Assembly (NCBI GenBank): GCA_024653205.1
Contig: JANLFO010000004.1
Span: 101,242-165,241, forward strand
Length of the DNA: 64,000 bases
Direction of reading: 5' to 3'
From: Clostridia bacterium
Lineage (GTDB): Bacteria; Bacillota; DSM-521; Neomoorellales; SLTJ01
A model generated the notes under the pieces. The model worked only from the letters and a program-made list of their open reading frames with translations, was not told the DNA's origin and did no database searches. Shown piece by piece: positions 28,215 to 37,786 of this stretch. The position numbers and the translations under genes were made by a program. Position 1 is the first letter of the stretch; every line of letters starts with the position of its first letter.

Positions 28215-28805
28215 ATGCCCATCAGCATTCTGCTGGACGGTCGCGAGGCGGCCGTGGCGGAAACCGGCGCCGAGGCGGTGGAACTGGTACGAAAGCTGGA
28301 GGCAGAGCAGAACCGGGTGGATAGGGTTCTGGTCTCGGTGCGGGTGGACGGAGAGGAAAGCCTCGATTGGGAGGAGAAGCTCAGTCAGAGCTTGCCCCAA
28401 CGGGTCGAGCTGGCCACCGCTCCCCTGCGGGTGGCCCTGGCAGCGGCGGTGGACGCCACCCTGGCGGAACTTCCCCGGATGGGGGAGGGGTTCTGCGTTG
28501 CCGCCCGGCTGTTGCGCGAAGGCGACGTGGCCGAGGCCGGCCGGATCTTGCTGCCTTTGCTGGGAGGCCTGGAATCCTACCTCGCCCTTCTGCAGTATCT
28601 GGGCAGGCTTGACGCGCGCTGCTCCTCGGGTGCGGCGCGGACCGTGGCCTCTCTGGACGAGGGGCTGGAGGCGGTTCTGTCTGCCTGGGGAATGGGAGAC
28701 TTTCAACGCGTTTCCATTGTGCTGGAAGAGGTACTGGCCTCGGAGGTAGAGGCGGGCCGCGGCTGGCTGGCGGAAATCCGGCCGCTACTGCAGCAAGAAG
28801 AGTAG
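28215..28805 (+). CDS. Unknown soluble protein
   Basis: 196 residues, ATG 28215 with GAGGAGGAAAGG upstream. I do not recognise the family. It is acidic and mostly helical, rich in Leu, Ala and Glu, with no signal peptide or membrane segment. The start PISILLDGREAAVAETGAEAVELVRKLEAE has a beta strand then helix. A single Cys pair (FCVAA, ARCSSG) makes metal binding unlikely. It stands alone between divergent oadBG and the acetate permease gene. Confidence 0.7.
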   Translation: MPISILLDGREAAVAETGAEAVELVRKLEAEQNRVDRVLVSVRVDGEESLDWEEKLSQSLPQRVELATAPLRVALAAAVDATLAELPRMGEGFCVAARLLREGDVAEAGRILLPLLGGLESYLALLQYLGRLDARCSSGAARTVASLDEGLEAVLSAWGMGDFQRVSIVLEEVLASEVEAGRGWLAEIRPLLQQEE

Positions 28806-29016
28806 AAGTGGGGCGATTTTGTGGCGCCGGCCCGTTGACCTACGAGGGGTTATTTGATACCATGATGTGCGGCAGGGGGGCGGCACCCACCCGAGGTGTC
28901 GCCCTTGCCATGGGGGAGGTGGTGGGTTTAAGGGAGGCCGTCCGGTAAAGACTATTCTGCCTAGTAGCGTTTCCGCGTATACGGTATTATCGGTCGGGTA
29001 AGGAGGATGATCGTCT

Positions 29017-29613
29017 GTGGCAGCCACTTCAGATCAATCGCCGGTGGCCGATCCCGGCCCACTGGGACTGGGGGCCTTCGCCCTTACCACCTTCGTGCTC
29101 AGCGCCAGCAACGCCAAACTGCTTCCCCCCGAAGCGGCTCCGGCCTTTCTAGGTGCCGCTCTCTTCTACGGCGGCCTGGCGCAACTGCTGGCCGGGATGT
29201 GGGAGTTCCGGAAGAACAACACCTTCGGAGCTACAGCCTTCTCCTCCTACGGCGCCTTCTGGCTTGCCCTCGCCAGCATGGTAATTATGGAAGCCATGGG
29301 CATTATCAAGTTCGGCGATGCCCGTGGTGCCGCCGTAGGTACCTTCCTAATCGCCTGGACTGTGTTCACCTTCTACATGTTCATCGGCTCGCTGCGCGTC
29401 AACACGGCAGTCACTCTGGTATTCCTCACTCTACTGATCACCTATCTGCTGCTGGATCTCGCGGAGTTCGGGGTACTTACCAGTGTGCCCGGCGGTTACA
29501 TGGGACTCATTTGTGCCTTCTGCGCTTGGTACGCCTCGGCGGCCGGGGTCATAAATTCCGTGGCCGGTCGGGAGGTTCTCCCGGTAGGCAGCCGGGCCAA
29601 GGCCGGCAAGTAA
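29017..29613 (+). CDS. satP: Acetate/succinate permease (GPR1/FUN34/YaaH family)
   Basis: 198 residues from GTG 29017 with AAGGAGG nine bases upstream. The family signature appears as DPGPLGLGAFALTTFVLS near the N-terminus and six membrane helices follow, with FSSYGAFW in the place of the usual aromatic motif. Members carry acetate or succinate, probably with H+. It lies 69 bp before acs, so uptake and activation of acetate form a unit. Confidence 0.9.
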   Translation: MAATSDQSPVADPGPLGLGAFALTTFVLSASNAKLLPPEAAPAFLGAALFYGGLAQLLAGMWEFRKNNTFGATAFSSYGAFWLALASMVIMEAMGIIKFGDARGAAVGTFLIAWTVFTFYMFIGSLRVNTAVTLVFLTLLITYLLLDLAEFGVLTSVPGGYMGLICAFCAWYASAAGVINSVAGREVLPVGSRAKAGK

Positions 29614-29682
29614 CCGTGGCACGTATTTTGCAAAGCCGGTAGGCTAGGTGTGGGGAGTAAACCGGAAGGAGGTTTCGCCTAT

Positions 29683-31650
29683 ATGGAGGGTAACAGCACC
29701 ACCTTTGAAGGCCTGGATGTAGGACGGCTCTTCCCGCCTCCGCCGGAGTTTAAGGCCCAGGCCAACGTCAACGATCCGGCGATTTACGAGAGGGCGGCCA
29801 AGGATCCCGAGGCCTTCTGGGCCGACTTGGCCGAGAAGGAGCTTACCTGGTTCCGCAAGTGGGACAAGGTGCTGGACTGGAACCCGCCGATTGCCAAGTG
29901 GTTCGTTGGCGGCAAGATCAACGCCTGCTACAACTGCGTGGACCGGCACGTCAAGACCTGGCGCCGCAACAAGGCGGCCGTCATCTGGGAAGGCGAGCCG
30001 GGCGACGTAGTAGTGCTCACCTACCAGGACCTCCTGCGCGAAGTGAGCAAGCTGGGTAACGTGCTGAAGCAGCTCGGGGTCAAGAAGGGCGACCGCGTGG
30101 TTATCTACCTTCCCATGATTGCCGAGGCGGTCGTGGCCATGCTGGCCTGCGCGCGCATCGGCGCGGTGCACAGCGTGGTGTTCGGCGGTTTCAGCGCCGA
30201 GGCTCTGCGCGACCGTATCAACGACGCCCAGGCCAAGATCCTCATCACTGCCGACGGCTACTATCGCCGTGGCGCGGTGGTAGGGGCCAAGGCCAACGCC
30301 GACCAGGCCCTCAAGGAGTGCCCGGGCGTGGAGAAGGTCATCGTGGTCAACCGCCTCAAGGGCGCGGGCGGGGAAGTCGCCATGCAGGCCGGCCGGGACC
30401 TCTGGTACCACGAGCTCATGGCCAAGGTCAAGGCGGACTGCCCGGCGGAAGAGATGGATTCCGAGGACATGCTCTTCATCCTCTACACCAGCGGCACCAC
30501 CGGCAAGCCCAAGGGCGTGGTGCACACCACTGCGGGCTACCTGCTGGGCGCGCACATGACCACCAAGTGGGTCTTCGACATCAAGGAAGAGGACGTATAC
30601 TGGTGCACGGCGGACATCGGCTGGATCACCGGTCACAGCTACGTGGTGTACGGCCCGCTTTCCCTGGGTGCCACGGTAGTGATGTACGAAGGTTCGCCGG
30701 ATTATCCGGACAGAGACCGCTGGTGGGATATAGTAGAGAAGTATCGGGTCAGCGTTCTTTACACCGCCCCCACGGCCGTGCGCACGTTCATGAAGTGGGG
30801 TACCGAGTATGTGGAGCGCCACGACATGAGCTCGCTCCGGCTCCTGGGATCGGTGGGTGAGCCCATCAACCCCGAGGCCTGGATGTGGATGTATAAGTAC
30901 ATGGGCGGCGAGCGCTGCCCCATCTCCGATACCTGGTGGCAGAGCGAAACCGGCATGCACATCGTAACTCCGCTGCCGGGCATTACCGCCCTCAAGCCCG
31001 GTTCGGCCACCTTCGGCTTCCCCGGCGTGGACGTCGACGTGGTGGACGACCAGGGCAACAGCATCAAAGAGGGCAAGGGTTACCTGGTCATCAGGAAGCC
31101 CTGGCCTTCCATGGTGCGGACCATCTACGGCAACCCCGAGCGCTACGAGAAAGAATACTGGAGCCGCTTCCCCGGCAAGTGGATCTACTTCTCGGGCGAC
31201 GGCGCCGCCCGGGACAAGGACGGCTACCTGTGGCTGCTGGGCCGGGTGGACGACGTGATTAACGTTTCCGGCCACCGGATCAGCACCGCCGAGGTGGAGA
31301 GCGCCCTGGTGGAGCACCCGGCGGTAGCCGAAGCTGCGGCCATCGGCAAGAGGCACGAGGTCAAGGGCGAGGCCCTGTCGGTGTTCGTCATCCTCAAGGA
31401 GGGTGTTCAGAGCACTCCCGAACTGGTAAACGAGCTTAAGAAGCACGTGGCGGCCAAGATCGGCGCCCTGGCTCGGCCGGACGACGTGTTCTTCGTTGCC
31501 GACCTGCCCAAGACCCGCAGCGGTAAGATCATGCGCCGGCTGCTGCGCGACATCGCCGAGGGCCGGGTACTGGGCGACACCACCACCCTGGCCGATCCCG
31601 GCGTGATCGCCCAGCTCAAGGATCAGTACTCCGAGGACGACAAGAGTTAA
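29683..31650 (+). CDS. acs: Acetyl-CoA synthetase, AMP-forming
   Basis: 655 residues from ATG 29683 with GGAAGGAGG upstream; GTG 29650 is a less likely start because it precedes that site. Adenylate motif [15 protein letters not shown], acetate-pocket Trp region [17 protein letters not shown]8 hinge [16 protein letters not shown] and the catalytic, acetylatable Lys in [11 protein letters not shown]. Converts acetate, ATP and CoA to acetyl-CoA, AMP and PPi; the H+-PPase in this window could recover the PPi energy. It coexists with the reverse-acting ADP-forming enzyme at 18-20 kb. Confidence 0.96.
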   Translation: MEGNSTTFEGLDVGRLFPPPPEFKAQANVNDPAIYERAAKDPEAFWADLAEKELTWFRKWDKVLDWNPPIAKWFVGGKINACYNCVDRHVKTWRRNKAAVIWEGEPGDVVVLTYQDLLREVSKLGNVLKQLGVKKGDRVVIYLPMIAEAVVAMLACARIGAVHSVVFGGFSAEALRDRINDAQAKILITADGYYRRGAVVGAKANADQALKECPGVEKVIVVNRLKGAGGEVAMQAGRDLWYHELMAKVKADCPAEEMDSEDMLFILYTSGTTGKPKGVVHTTAGYLLGAHMTTKWVFDIKEEDVYWCTADIGWITGHSYVVYGPLSLGATVVMYEGSPDYPDRDRWWDIVEKYRVSVLYTAPTAVRTFMKWGTEYVERHDMSSLRLLGSVGEPINPEAWMWMYKYMGGERCPISDTWWQSETGMHIVTPLPGITALKPGSATFGFPGVDVDVVDDQGNSIKEGKGYLVIRKPWPSMVRTIYGNPERYEKEYWSRFPGKWIYFSGDGAARDKDGYLWLLGRVDDVINVSGHRISTAEVESALVEHPAVAEAAAIGKRHEVKGEALSVFVILKEGVQSTPELVNELKKHVAAKIGALARPDDVFFVADLPKTRSGKIMRRLLRDIAEGRVLGDTTTLADPGVIAQLKDQYSEDDKS

Positions 31651-31674
31651 CCTTTTGTTCGGTGGCGAAACGCC

Positions 31675-31715
31675 AGGGGCGCGGCTCCTCTTGCGGGGAG
31701 TCGCGCCCCTGTCTT
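31675..31715 (+). terminator. Terminator after acs
   Basis: Stem AGGGGCGCGGCTCC / GGGGAGTCGCGCCCCT around a TCTTGC loop, then GTCTTTG. Stem is 14-15 bp with one mismatch. It lies between acs and the convergent metallo-beta-lactamase-fold gene and may serve both. Confidence 0.75.
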
Positions 31716-31764
31716 TGCCGAGCGGGCTGCTGTTCACAATATGAACAGCACCTGCGGCAGGGCC

Positions 31765-32619
31765 TTAGGGGAAGGTGAGGCGGGCCCCGGTTTGATTGAG
31801 AGTGAAGCCTTCCCCGAACACGCGGGCCAGGTAGGCGGCGGAGCGAAAGCCGGTGCAGTGGGAGACCGCCAGCTTCTGCACCCCCATTTGCCGGAGTTCG
31901 GCCGCGGTCCGGTCCAGGCGCTCGGGCGAGGCGTGCAGCAGGTGCGTGCCCCCTATCACCGCGTAGACCCTTTCCCTGCCGGTAAGGGTGCGGGCGTGCC
32001 GCAGCGTGTTGATCATCCCCCGGTGGCCGCAGCCCAGGACCACCACCAGGCCGAAGTCGGTGTCCAGGATGAGGGCCAGGTCGTCGGCCAGGGGATCGGG
32101 CAGGAAAACCCCTCCCTCGCGTACCAGCAGGTAATCGTCTATCCGCTCGTAGGAAGTAACGCTGGGGATCTCGCCGCTGGTCAGGAATCCTTCGCCGAGA
32201 TGAACCGGCTCGCGCCGGAGCATGAACCCGCCTCCCAGGCTCTCCAGTTCGGCCCGGGCAAAGGGTATCCCGATGTACTTCACACCCTCGCCTGCCTCCA
32301 CCGCCTGCTGCCCGAGCCGGCTGTACTTGGGAGCCCACACCTCGGGGTGGGCGACGACCGCAATCTCTCTGCCCACCCGCCGGAGCACCTCGCGCAGGCC
32401 CCCGGTGTGATCGTAGTGGCCGTGGCTAAGGACCAGGTAGTCTATGCTTCCCAGGTCCAGGCCCAGGAGCTGGGCGTTGTAGACCGCGGCCAAGCCGGCG
32501 CCGCAGTCCAGCAGTACCCTGAGCCCCTTCGCCTCCACCAGCAGGCTTAGGCCCCATTCGGCCAGGAACCCGGGGCCGGCGCTGTTGTCGACCAGGGTGG
32601 TGATCCTTATCGTCTCCAT
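31765..32619 (-). CDS. Metallo-beta-lactamase-fold hydrolase (COG1237-like)
   Basis: 284 residues from ATG 32619 with GGGGGAGAGAG upstream; longer starts are possible but have no ribosome site. Metal motif SHGHYDHTGG, and later CGHRGMINTLRHA and GGTHLLHAS with further His ligands. It resembles the family annotated as 7,8-dihydropterin-6-methyl-4-(beta-D-ribofuranosyl)-aminobenzene-5'-phosphate synthase, a name taken from archaeal pterin work and often over-applied. Substrate here is unknown. Cytoplasmic. Confidence 0.85.
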   Translation of the reverse strand: METIRITTLVDNSAGPGFLAEWGLSLLVEAKGLRVLLDCGAGLAAVYNAQLLGLDLGSIDYLVLSHGHYDHTGGLREVLRRVGREIAVVAHPEVWAPKYSRLGQQAVEAGEGVKYIGIPFARAELESLGGGFMLRREPVHLGEGFLTSGEIPSVTSYERIDDYLLVREGGVFLPDPLADDLALILDTDFGLVVVLGCGHRGMINTLRHARTLTGRERVYAVIGGTHLLHASPERLDRTAAELRQMGVQKLAVSHCTGFRSAAYLARVFGEGFTLNQTGARLTFP

Positions 32620-32702
32620 ACTCTCTCCCCCTCCGGTCGGCCGGCGGAAGCCCGTCCGGCGCTTGGGTATTGTATATCGTACTACCAGCATATCCTTCCG
32701 CA

Positions 32703-32854
32703 GTTGCCCGGACAAGCCCCGGTTTGTCCCGCGTACCCGGGTCTTGCCTTGGGGATCTCGGCTTCCCCCTCATGCCGCCGCCTCGCCGACCGCAATTCTT
32801 GCCGAGTTCGCCGCCCGGCACGGTTTGGGCTCGCGGCAAAGCCAGAACCGCCGG
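32703..32854 (+). repeat. Palindromic intergenic repeat, copy C (diverged)
   Basis: In the 587-bp gap between the MBL-fold gene and the hydrogenase operon. Its right arm (CCGAGTTCG, GCCCGGCACG, TTTGGG, then CAAAGCCAGAACCGCCGG) aligns with copy B over about 58 bp; the left part is weaker. The remaining gap (32855-33206) has no gene I can support; a plus-strand ORF at 32913-33182 has no clear ribosome site or family. Confidence 0.6.
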
Positions 32855-33206
32855 AGAAAAGAGAATATAACCTCGCCGGTGCACGAGTGTTTACCAAGTT
32901 AACGCCTCCCGGGTGGGCAGGGTCAACCGGAGAATCGGGGCCGGGCTCTCCCCGGCCGGGGCCGGCGGAATGTCGTTCATCGGACGGAACGGAATGCGCC
33001 CGGCCGGAGACGCGTTGCCGCCTTCGCGGGATTTGCGCCGACGCGCGGTAGATGCCCAGGATGCGCTGAGGGGGATCGCGTCGCTTCTGCTGAACATTTT
33101 TCGTAGTCTCGGAGGGGAAGAGGCGGCCACCTGCTGGCACGAGTCTTGCTACCTAGTCTGCCAGGCAAGAGTTGCGGAGTAGCCGAGGACACCGAGGAGG
33201 ATTAAC

Positions 33207-34157
33207 ATGCGCACCCTTTCGCGGCGAGAATTCCTTAAGCTGTGCGCGGTATCGACGGCAGGAGTCAGCCTTGGTTCCCTCCTGGGATGGGACTTCGTGT
33301 TCAACACCTTTGCCCGGGCCGCCGAAGGCCGGCCCACGGTTGTGTGGCTCCAGGGCTCGGCCTGCTCCGGCTGCTCGGTATCCCTGCTGAACAGCGTAGA
33401 TCCGCCGGTAGCCGACCTCATCCTTAAGCTGACCGGCCTCAAGTACCATCCACTCCTCATGGCGGCCGCGGGAGAAATGGGCGTAGACCTACTGGAAGAG
33501 GTAGCGCGCAAAGAGCGGGGCAACTTCGTGCTGGTGGTGGAGGGAGGTATTCCCACCGCCGAGCGGGGCCGGTATTGCCTCATCGGCGAGCAGCACGGCC
33601 AGGCGGTTACCATGCTGGACGCGGTGCGTATCCTGGGTAACGCCGCCCTGGTCACCGTCGCCGCAGGGCAGTGCGCCTCCTTCGGCGGCATACCCGGCGC
33701 CGCCCCCAACCCCACGGGAGTGGTGGGGGTGGACCGCGTGCTCGCGGATAGGCCGGTCATCAACCTGGGCCTTTGCCCCATGCATCCGGACCACTTCCTG
33801 GGCACGGTGGTCCACCTGTTGAACTACGGGCTACCCGAGCTCGACGAGCTAAAGCGGCCCAAGATGTTTTACCCCGGGCCCATACACGAAAACTGCCCCC
33901 GGCGACCCGACTTTGAGGCCGGCCGGTTCGCCTCCAGTATCGGCGAGGAGGGCTGCCTGGCCCGGCTGGGTTGCAAGGGGTTCATCGCCCGGGCCGATTG
34001 CGGCAACCAGGGCTGGAACCACGGGGTAAACTGGTGCATTAAGGCCGGTGCGCCCTGTATGGCGTGCTCCGAACCCTATTTCCCGGATCACACCGGCCCC
34101 TTCTACGGCCTGTTTACGGTAAGCAGGACACGGTCAGAAGCAAGGCCGTCTTCCTAG
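33207..34157 (+). CDS. Periplasmic [NiFe] hydrogenase small subunit
   Basis: 316 residues, ATG with GAGGATTAAC upstream. A Tat signal (SRREFLKLC) is followed by a hydrophobic stretch and a cleavage region near residue 39. FeS-cluster Cys are in GSACSGCSV, AGQCAS, LCPMHP (proximal) and IHENCP, GCKG, ADCGNQG, WCIKAGAPCMAC (medial/distal). It is exported with the large subunit as the uptake hydrogenase of group 1. There is no C-terminal membrane helix, so anchoring should come from the FeS and NrfD-type subunits encoded next. Confidence 0.94.
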   Translation: MRTLSRREFLKLCAVSTAGVSLGSLLGWDFVFNTFARAAEGRPTVVWLQGSACSGCSVSLLNSVDPPVADLILKLTGLKYHPLLMAAAGEMGVDLLEEVARKERGNFVLVVEGGIPTAERGRYCLIGEQHGQAVTMLDAVRILGNAALVTVAAGQCASFGGIPGAAPNPTGVVGVDRVLADRPVINLGLCPMHPDHFLGTVVHLLNYGLPELDELKRPKMFYPGPIHENCPRRPDFEAGRFASSIGEEGCLARLGCKGFIARADCGNQGWNHGVNWCIKAGAPCMACSEPYFPDHTGPFYGLFTVSRTRSEARPSS

Positions 34158-34166
34158 GGGAGGCGA

Positions 34167-35624
34167 GTGGCAGCCGTGGCTCAGCGCGTTGTCATTGACC
34201 CGGTTACCCGAATCGAGGGCCACCTGAAGATCGAGGTTGAAGTCGAAGCAGGGAAAGTGGTTGATGCCCGGGCCGGTGGAACCATGTTCCGGGGGCTGGA
34301 GCTCATCCTCCGGGGCCGGGACCCCCGGGACGCCGCCCAGCTGGCCCAGCGCATTTGCGGGGTCTGCTCGGTGGAGCACGGCATAACCTCGGTGCTCAGC
34401 CTGGACAGTGCCTTCGGCGTGAGGCCGCCGAGGAACGGGAGGATCCTCCGGAACCTGGTCTGCGGTCTTAACATAGTCATGTCGCACATCACCCACTTCT
34501 ACCATTTGGCCGGTCTCGACTTTGCCAGGGGCCCGGACACTCCCCCCTTTGTGCCCCGCTACGAGGGTGATTACCGTCTGCCCCAGGCGGTTAACGAGCG
34601 TGTAGTGCAGCATTACGTGGAAGCCCTGGCGGTGCGCAGGAAGGCTCACGAGGCGGCGGCCGTCTTCGGCGCCAAGGTGCCCCACGTGAGCGCCCTCACC
34701 GCCGGCGGGATGACCGAAAACGTTTCGGCGGAGAACATCTCGCGGTTCAAGGGCTACCTGGGCGAGATCGTTTCTTTTGTAGACAATGTGTATTTACCCG
34801 ACGTCATGGCGGTGGCCAAAGCCTACGAGGATTATTTCCAAATCGGTACCGGCTACAAGAACCTGCTCGCCTACGGCGCCTTTCCCCTGACCGACGAGGA
34901 AGACCCTCAAGGGCAGAAACAGTTCTTCCGGCGGGGCCGCTACACCGGGGGGCAGTTCGGGAGTGTTGACCCGGAAAGAATCACCGAAGACGTGCGTTTC
35001 TCGTGGTTCGAGGACGCGGGCACCGGTCGCAATCCGGTAGAGGGGGTAACCCTGCCGGCGCCCGGGAAGGGAAAGGCCTACAGCTGGATTAAGGCTCCCC
35101 GGTACGAAGGCCGGCCGCACGAGGTGGGGCCGCTGGCCCGGATGTGGGTCAACCGGGTGGGAGAGATAGCCGGACTGGGAGAAAAGGCGTTCTCGGTGAT
35201 GGGAAGGCACTACGCCCGGGCGGTGGAAGCCTCTCTGCTGATCCGGGAGATCGGTAAGTGGGCCGACGAGCTGGTTCCCGGCGAGCCCACCTTCAGCCCC
35301 TATTCGGTCCCCAAGGAGGGCAAGGGTGTGGGCCTCACCGAGGCCGCCCGTGGCGCCCTGGGTCACTGGATAGAAGTGCGGGATTACCGCATCCATAACT
35401 ACCAGGCGGTGGTGCCCACCACCTGGAACTTCAGTCCCCGAGACGACAAAGGCCTGCGCGGGCCGGTAGAAGAAGCCCTGGTAGGTACGCCGGTCAAGGA
35501 CCCGACCCAACCCGTGGAAGTGCTGCGCGTGATCCGTTCCTTTGATCCCTGCCTGGCCTGCGCAGTCCACCTTTTAGAGACAGGATCTTCCGGCCGTCAC
35601 CGGCGGGAGTTCCAGGTCTTGTAA
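34167..35624 (+). CDS. [NiFe] hydrogenase large subunit
   Basis: 485 residues from GTG 34167. The Ni-Fe ligands are present in both conserved pairs: RICGVCSVEHG near the N-terminus and DPCLACAVH near the C-terminus. A further 15 residues after that His (LLETGSSGRHRREFQVL region) are the peptide that a HyaD/HybD-type protease removes after metal insertion. It has no signal of its own and is carried out by the small subunit's Tat signal. Oxidises H2. No maturation protease or hyp genes are in the window. Confidence 0.95.
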   Translation: MAAVAQRVVIDPVTRIEGHLKIEVEVEAGKVVDARAGGTMFRGLELILRGRDPRDAAQLAQRICGVCSVEHGITSVLSLDSAFGVRPPRNGRILRNLVCGLNIVMSHITHFYHLAGLDFARGPDTPPFVPRYEGDYRLPQAVNERVVQHYVEALAVRRKAHEAAAVFGAKVPHVSALTAGGMTENVSAENISRFKGYLGEIVSFVDNVYLPDVMAVAKAYEDYFQIGTGYKNLLAYGAFPLTDEEDPQGQKQFFRRGRYTGGQFGSVDPERITEDVRFSWFEDAGTGRNPVEGVTLPAPGKGKAYSWIKAPRYEGRPHEVGPLARMWVNRVGEIAGLGEKAFSVMGRHYARAVEASLLIREIGKWADELVPGEPTFSPYSVPKEGKGVGLTEAARGALGHWIEVRDYRIHNYQAVVPTTWNFSPRDDKGLRGPVEEALVGTPVKDPTQPVEVLRVIRSFDPCLACAVHLLETGSSGRHRREFQVL

Positions 35625-35662
35625 TGCGCTGAACCCGAGAAGCGGGGCGGAGGTGCGCTCGA

Positions 35663-36478
35663 GTGGCCAAAGGAGTGCTGGTAGACGTAAGCAAGTGCAT
35701 CGGCTGCCGCAGTTGTTTTGCGGCCTGCAAGCAGTGGAACCAACTGCCGCCCGACGAGGAGAAGACCAAGCCGACGTGGGACCGTCCGCCGGACATGACC
35801 GGCAACACCTGGACGGCGGTTAAGCCCTTCATAACCGAAAGGGACGGACAGGTGCAGTGGCGCTTCGTCAAGGAGCAGTGCCGGCACTGCCTGGAGCCCG
35901 CCTGCGAATCGGTCTGCTTCGTGCACGCCTTCGTCAAGACCGAGCAGGGGCCGGTGATCTACTACGGCTACCGGTGCGTGGGCTGCCGGTACTGCATGCT
36001 GGCCTGTCCCTTCGCCGTGCCCAAGTACGAGTGGGAGCGGATCTTCCCGGAGGTGAAGAAGTGCCGGTTCTGCTTTGACCCGGACGGAAGCTTCGACCGC
36101 CTGGGTAAGGGCGAGGAGCCGGCCTGCGTGAGCGCCTGCCCCACCGGGGCGCTGAAGTTCGGCGAGCGGGAAGAGCTCCTGGCGGAGGCCAGGAACCGTA
36201 TCGCCGGCTCGCCGGGCAGGTACGTGGATCGGATCTACGGCGAACGCGAGTACGGGGGCACGAGCTGGCTGTATATCTCCGACGTGCCCTTCGAGCAGAT
36301 CGGATTTCGGACCGATGCCTCCGAGAAGTCCATTCCCCATTGGACGGGTAGGATAACGCGGTGGACGCTGCCCATCGGCGTGGGGTGGGCGGCGGCACTT
36401 ACCGCGCTGTATCTCTACTCCCGAAGCCGGCAGACGCAGGAGTCTGAAGAGCAGGAAGAGGCCTGGGGAGGTGAGTGA
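35663..36478 (+). CDS. Four-cluster ferredoxin-like subunit of the hydrogenase (HybA-like)
   Basis: 271 residues from GTG 35663 with GGCGGAGGTG upstream. Four [4Fe-4S] motifs are spread as CIGCRSCFAACKQW, CRHCLEPACESVC, CVGCRYCMLACPF and CRFC...CVSACPTGAL. One membrane helix is present near the C-terminus (WTLPIGVGWAAALTALYLY). Related to HybA/FdnH electron-transfer subunits. There is no Tat signal at the N-terminus, unlike E. coli HybA, so its side of the membrane is uncertain. Three base pairs before the NrfD-type gene. Confidence 0.9.
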   Translation: MAKGVLVDVSKCIGCRSCFAACKQWNQLPPDEEKTKPTWDRPPDMTGNTWTAVKPFITERDGQVQWRFVKEQCRHCLEPACESVCFVHAFVKTEQGPVIYYGYRCVGCRYCMLACPFAVPKYEWERIFPEVKKCRFCFDPDGSFDRLGKGEEPACVSACPTGALKFGEREELLAEARNRIAGSPGRYVDRIYGEREYGGTSWLYISDVPFEQIGFRTDASEKSIPHWTGRITRWTLPIGVGWAAALTALYLYSRSRQTQESEEQEEAWGGE

Positions 36479-36481
36479 GAG

Positions 36482-37774
36482 ATGCTGGGCTTGTCAAGTC
36501 CTACCGTAAGCTGGAAGAGCCTGACGCTCGCCTGGGGCGAGGGGGTAGAGTTTGAGTTTCTGAACCAGAGGTGGCGTTTTCGGCTCACGCCGTACAGGTG
36601 GGTTATGGCCGCAGTGGTGATAGTGGCGGCCCTGGTGATGCTCTACCGCCTGTGCGTCGGTCTGGGGCCTACCACCAACCTTAACGACCAGTGGCCGTGG
36701 GGGTGGTGGATAGCCTTCGACGTGCTGAGCGGCGTGGCGCTGGCCGCGGGGGGTTACACCACCGCCCTGATCGTGTACGTCCTTAACCGGAGGCACTTTA
36801 AGCCGGTAGCCCGGGCCGCCCTCATTACGTCCATGCTGGGTTACATCATCGTAGTGGTGGGCCTGTTCATGGAGATCGGGCGCTGGTACAATTTCTGGCG
36901 GCCCTTCCTGATCTATCCCGGCGGCTGGCACTCCATCCTGTTTGAGGTATTCTGGTGCGTTTCCTGCTACACCGTGGTGCAGGTACTGGAGTTCGGCCAC
37001 ATATTCTTCGAGAAGGTGCGCTACCCCTGGCTGGCGCGTCTGTTCAACCGCGTGCTGCCCGCCCTGTTCATCATCGGCGTGGCCCTGCCCACCATGCACC
37101 AGTCCGGCCTGGGCGCGCTGTACATTGCCATGATCGACCGTCTGAATCCGCTCTGGTGGTCGCTCCTGCTGCCCGTATTTTTCTGGCTCTCCTCCTTCTT
37201 CGTGGGGCCTGCGATGTGCGTGGTGGAAGGGGCGCTATCGGGCAAAGCCTACGGGCGGAGCCTGGAGACTCCCGTGCTGGGCAACCTGGTGCGCGTCAGC
37301 ATGGTGGCCATGATCGTATATCTGGCACTCAAGGTCGTGGACCTTTCCTACCGGGGTCACCTGGCCGACCTCTTCTCGGGAACCACGGCCAGCTACCTGT
37401 GCCTGCTGGAACTGGTGGGCGGCGTGCTGGTGCCCCTGGTGCTTTACGCTCTGCCCCGGGTGAGAACCAGCTCCCGGGGCCTGCTGACGGCCTCGGGCCT
37501 GGTGGTGGGCGGGGTGCTGCTCAACCGCTTCAACGTGGTGTTTACCGGCATGGCTCAGGCTCTCGACGGCTGGTACTTCCCCGCCTGGACAGAGCTGGTC
37601 GTAACCGCCGGCCTGGTCTGCCTGGCGGTCCTGATCTACTGCTTCATAGTGGAGAACTTCGCCATCTTCGCCGGGCACTCCCGCAGAGCGGCGGAGGCCG
37701 GACGGGCGGCCGCCACCCCGGTGTCCCGGCCGGCTTCTGCCGCCCTCATAGAGCAGCCTCGGGCCGCGAGTTAG
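36482..37774 (+). CDS. NrfD/HybB-type membrane quinone-interacting subunit
   Basis: 430 residues with about ten membrane helices. Typical features are WPWGWWIAFDVLSGVALAAGGYTTAL, MEIGRWYNFWRPF and LLPVFFWLSSFFVGPAMCVVEG. It passes electrons from the FeS subunit to menaquinone, possibly with proton movement. Length and topology fit HybB. Fourth gene of the hydrogenase operon. Confidence 0.92.
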   Translation: MLGLSSPTVSWKSLTLAWGEGVEFEFLNQRWRFRLTPYRWVMAAVVIVAALVMLYRLCVGLGPTTNLNDQWPWGWWIAFDVLSGVALAAGGYTTALIVYVLNRRHFKPVARAALITSMLGYIIVVVGLFMEIGRWYNFWRPFLIYPGGWHSILFEVFWCVSCYTVVQVLEFGHIFFEKVRYPWLARLFNRVLPALFIIGVALPTMHQSGLGALYIAMIDRLNPLWWSLLLPVFFWLSSFFVGPAMCVVEGALSGKAYGRSLETPVLGNLVRVSMVAMIVYLALKVVDLSYRGHLADLFSGTTASYLCLLELVGGVLVPLVLYALPRVRTSSRGLLTASGLVVGGVLLNRFNVVFTGMAQALDGWYFPAWTELVVTAGLVCLAVLIYCFIVENFAIFAGHSRRAAEAGRAAATPVSRPASAALIEQPRAAS

Positions 37775-37786
37775 GAGGCAAACCCC

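Noticed and set aside
32913..33182. Plus-strand ORF of 89 codons before the hydrogenase operon
   Set aside because: No ribosome site, no recognisable family, and amino-acid bias as expected from GC-rich noncoding DNA.
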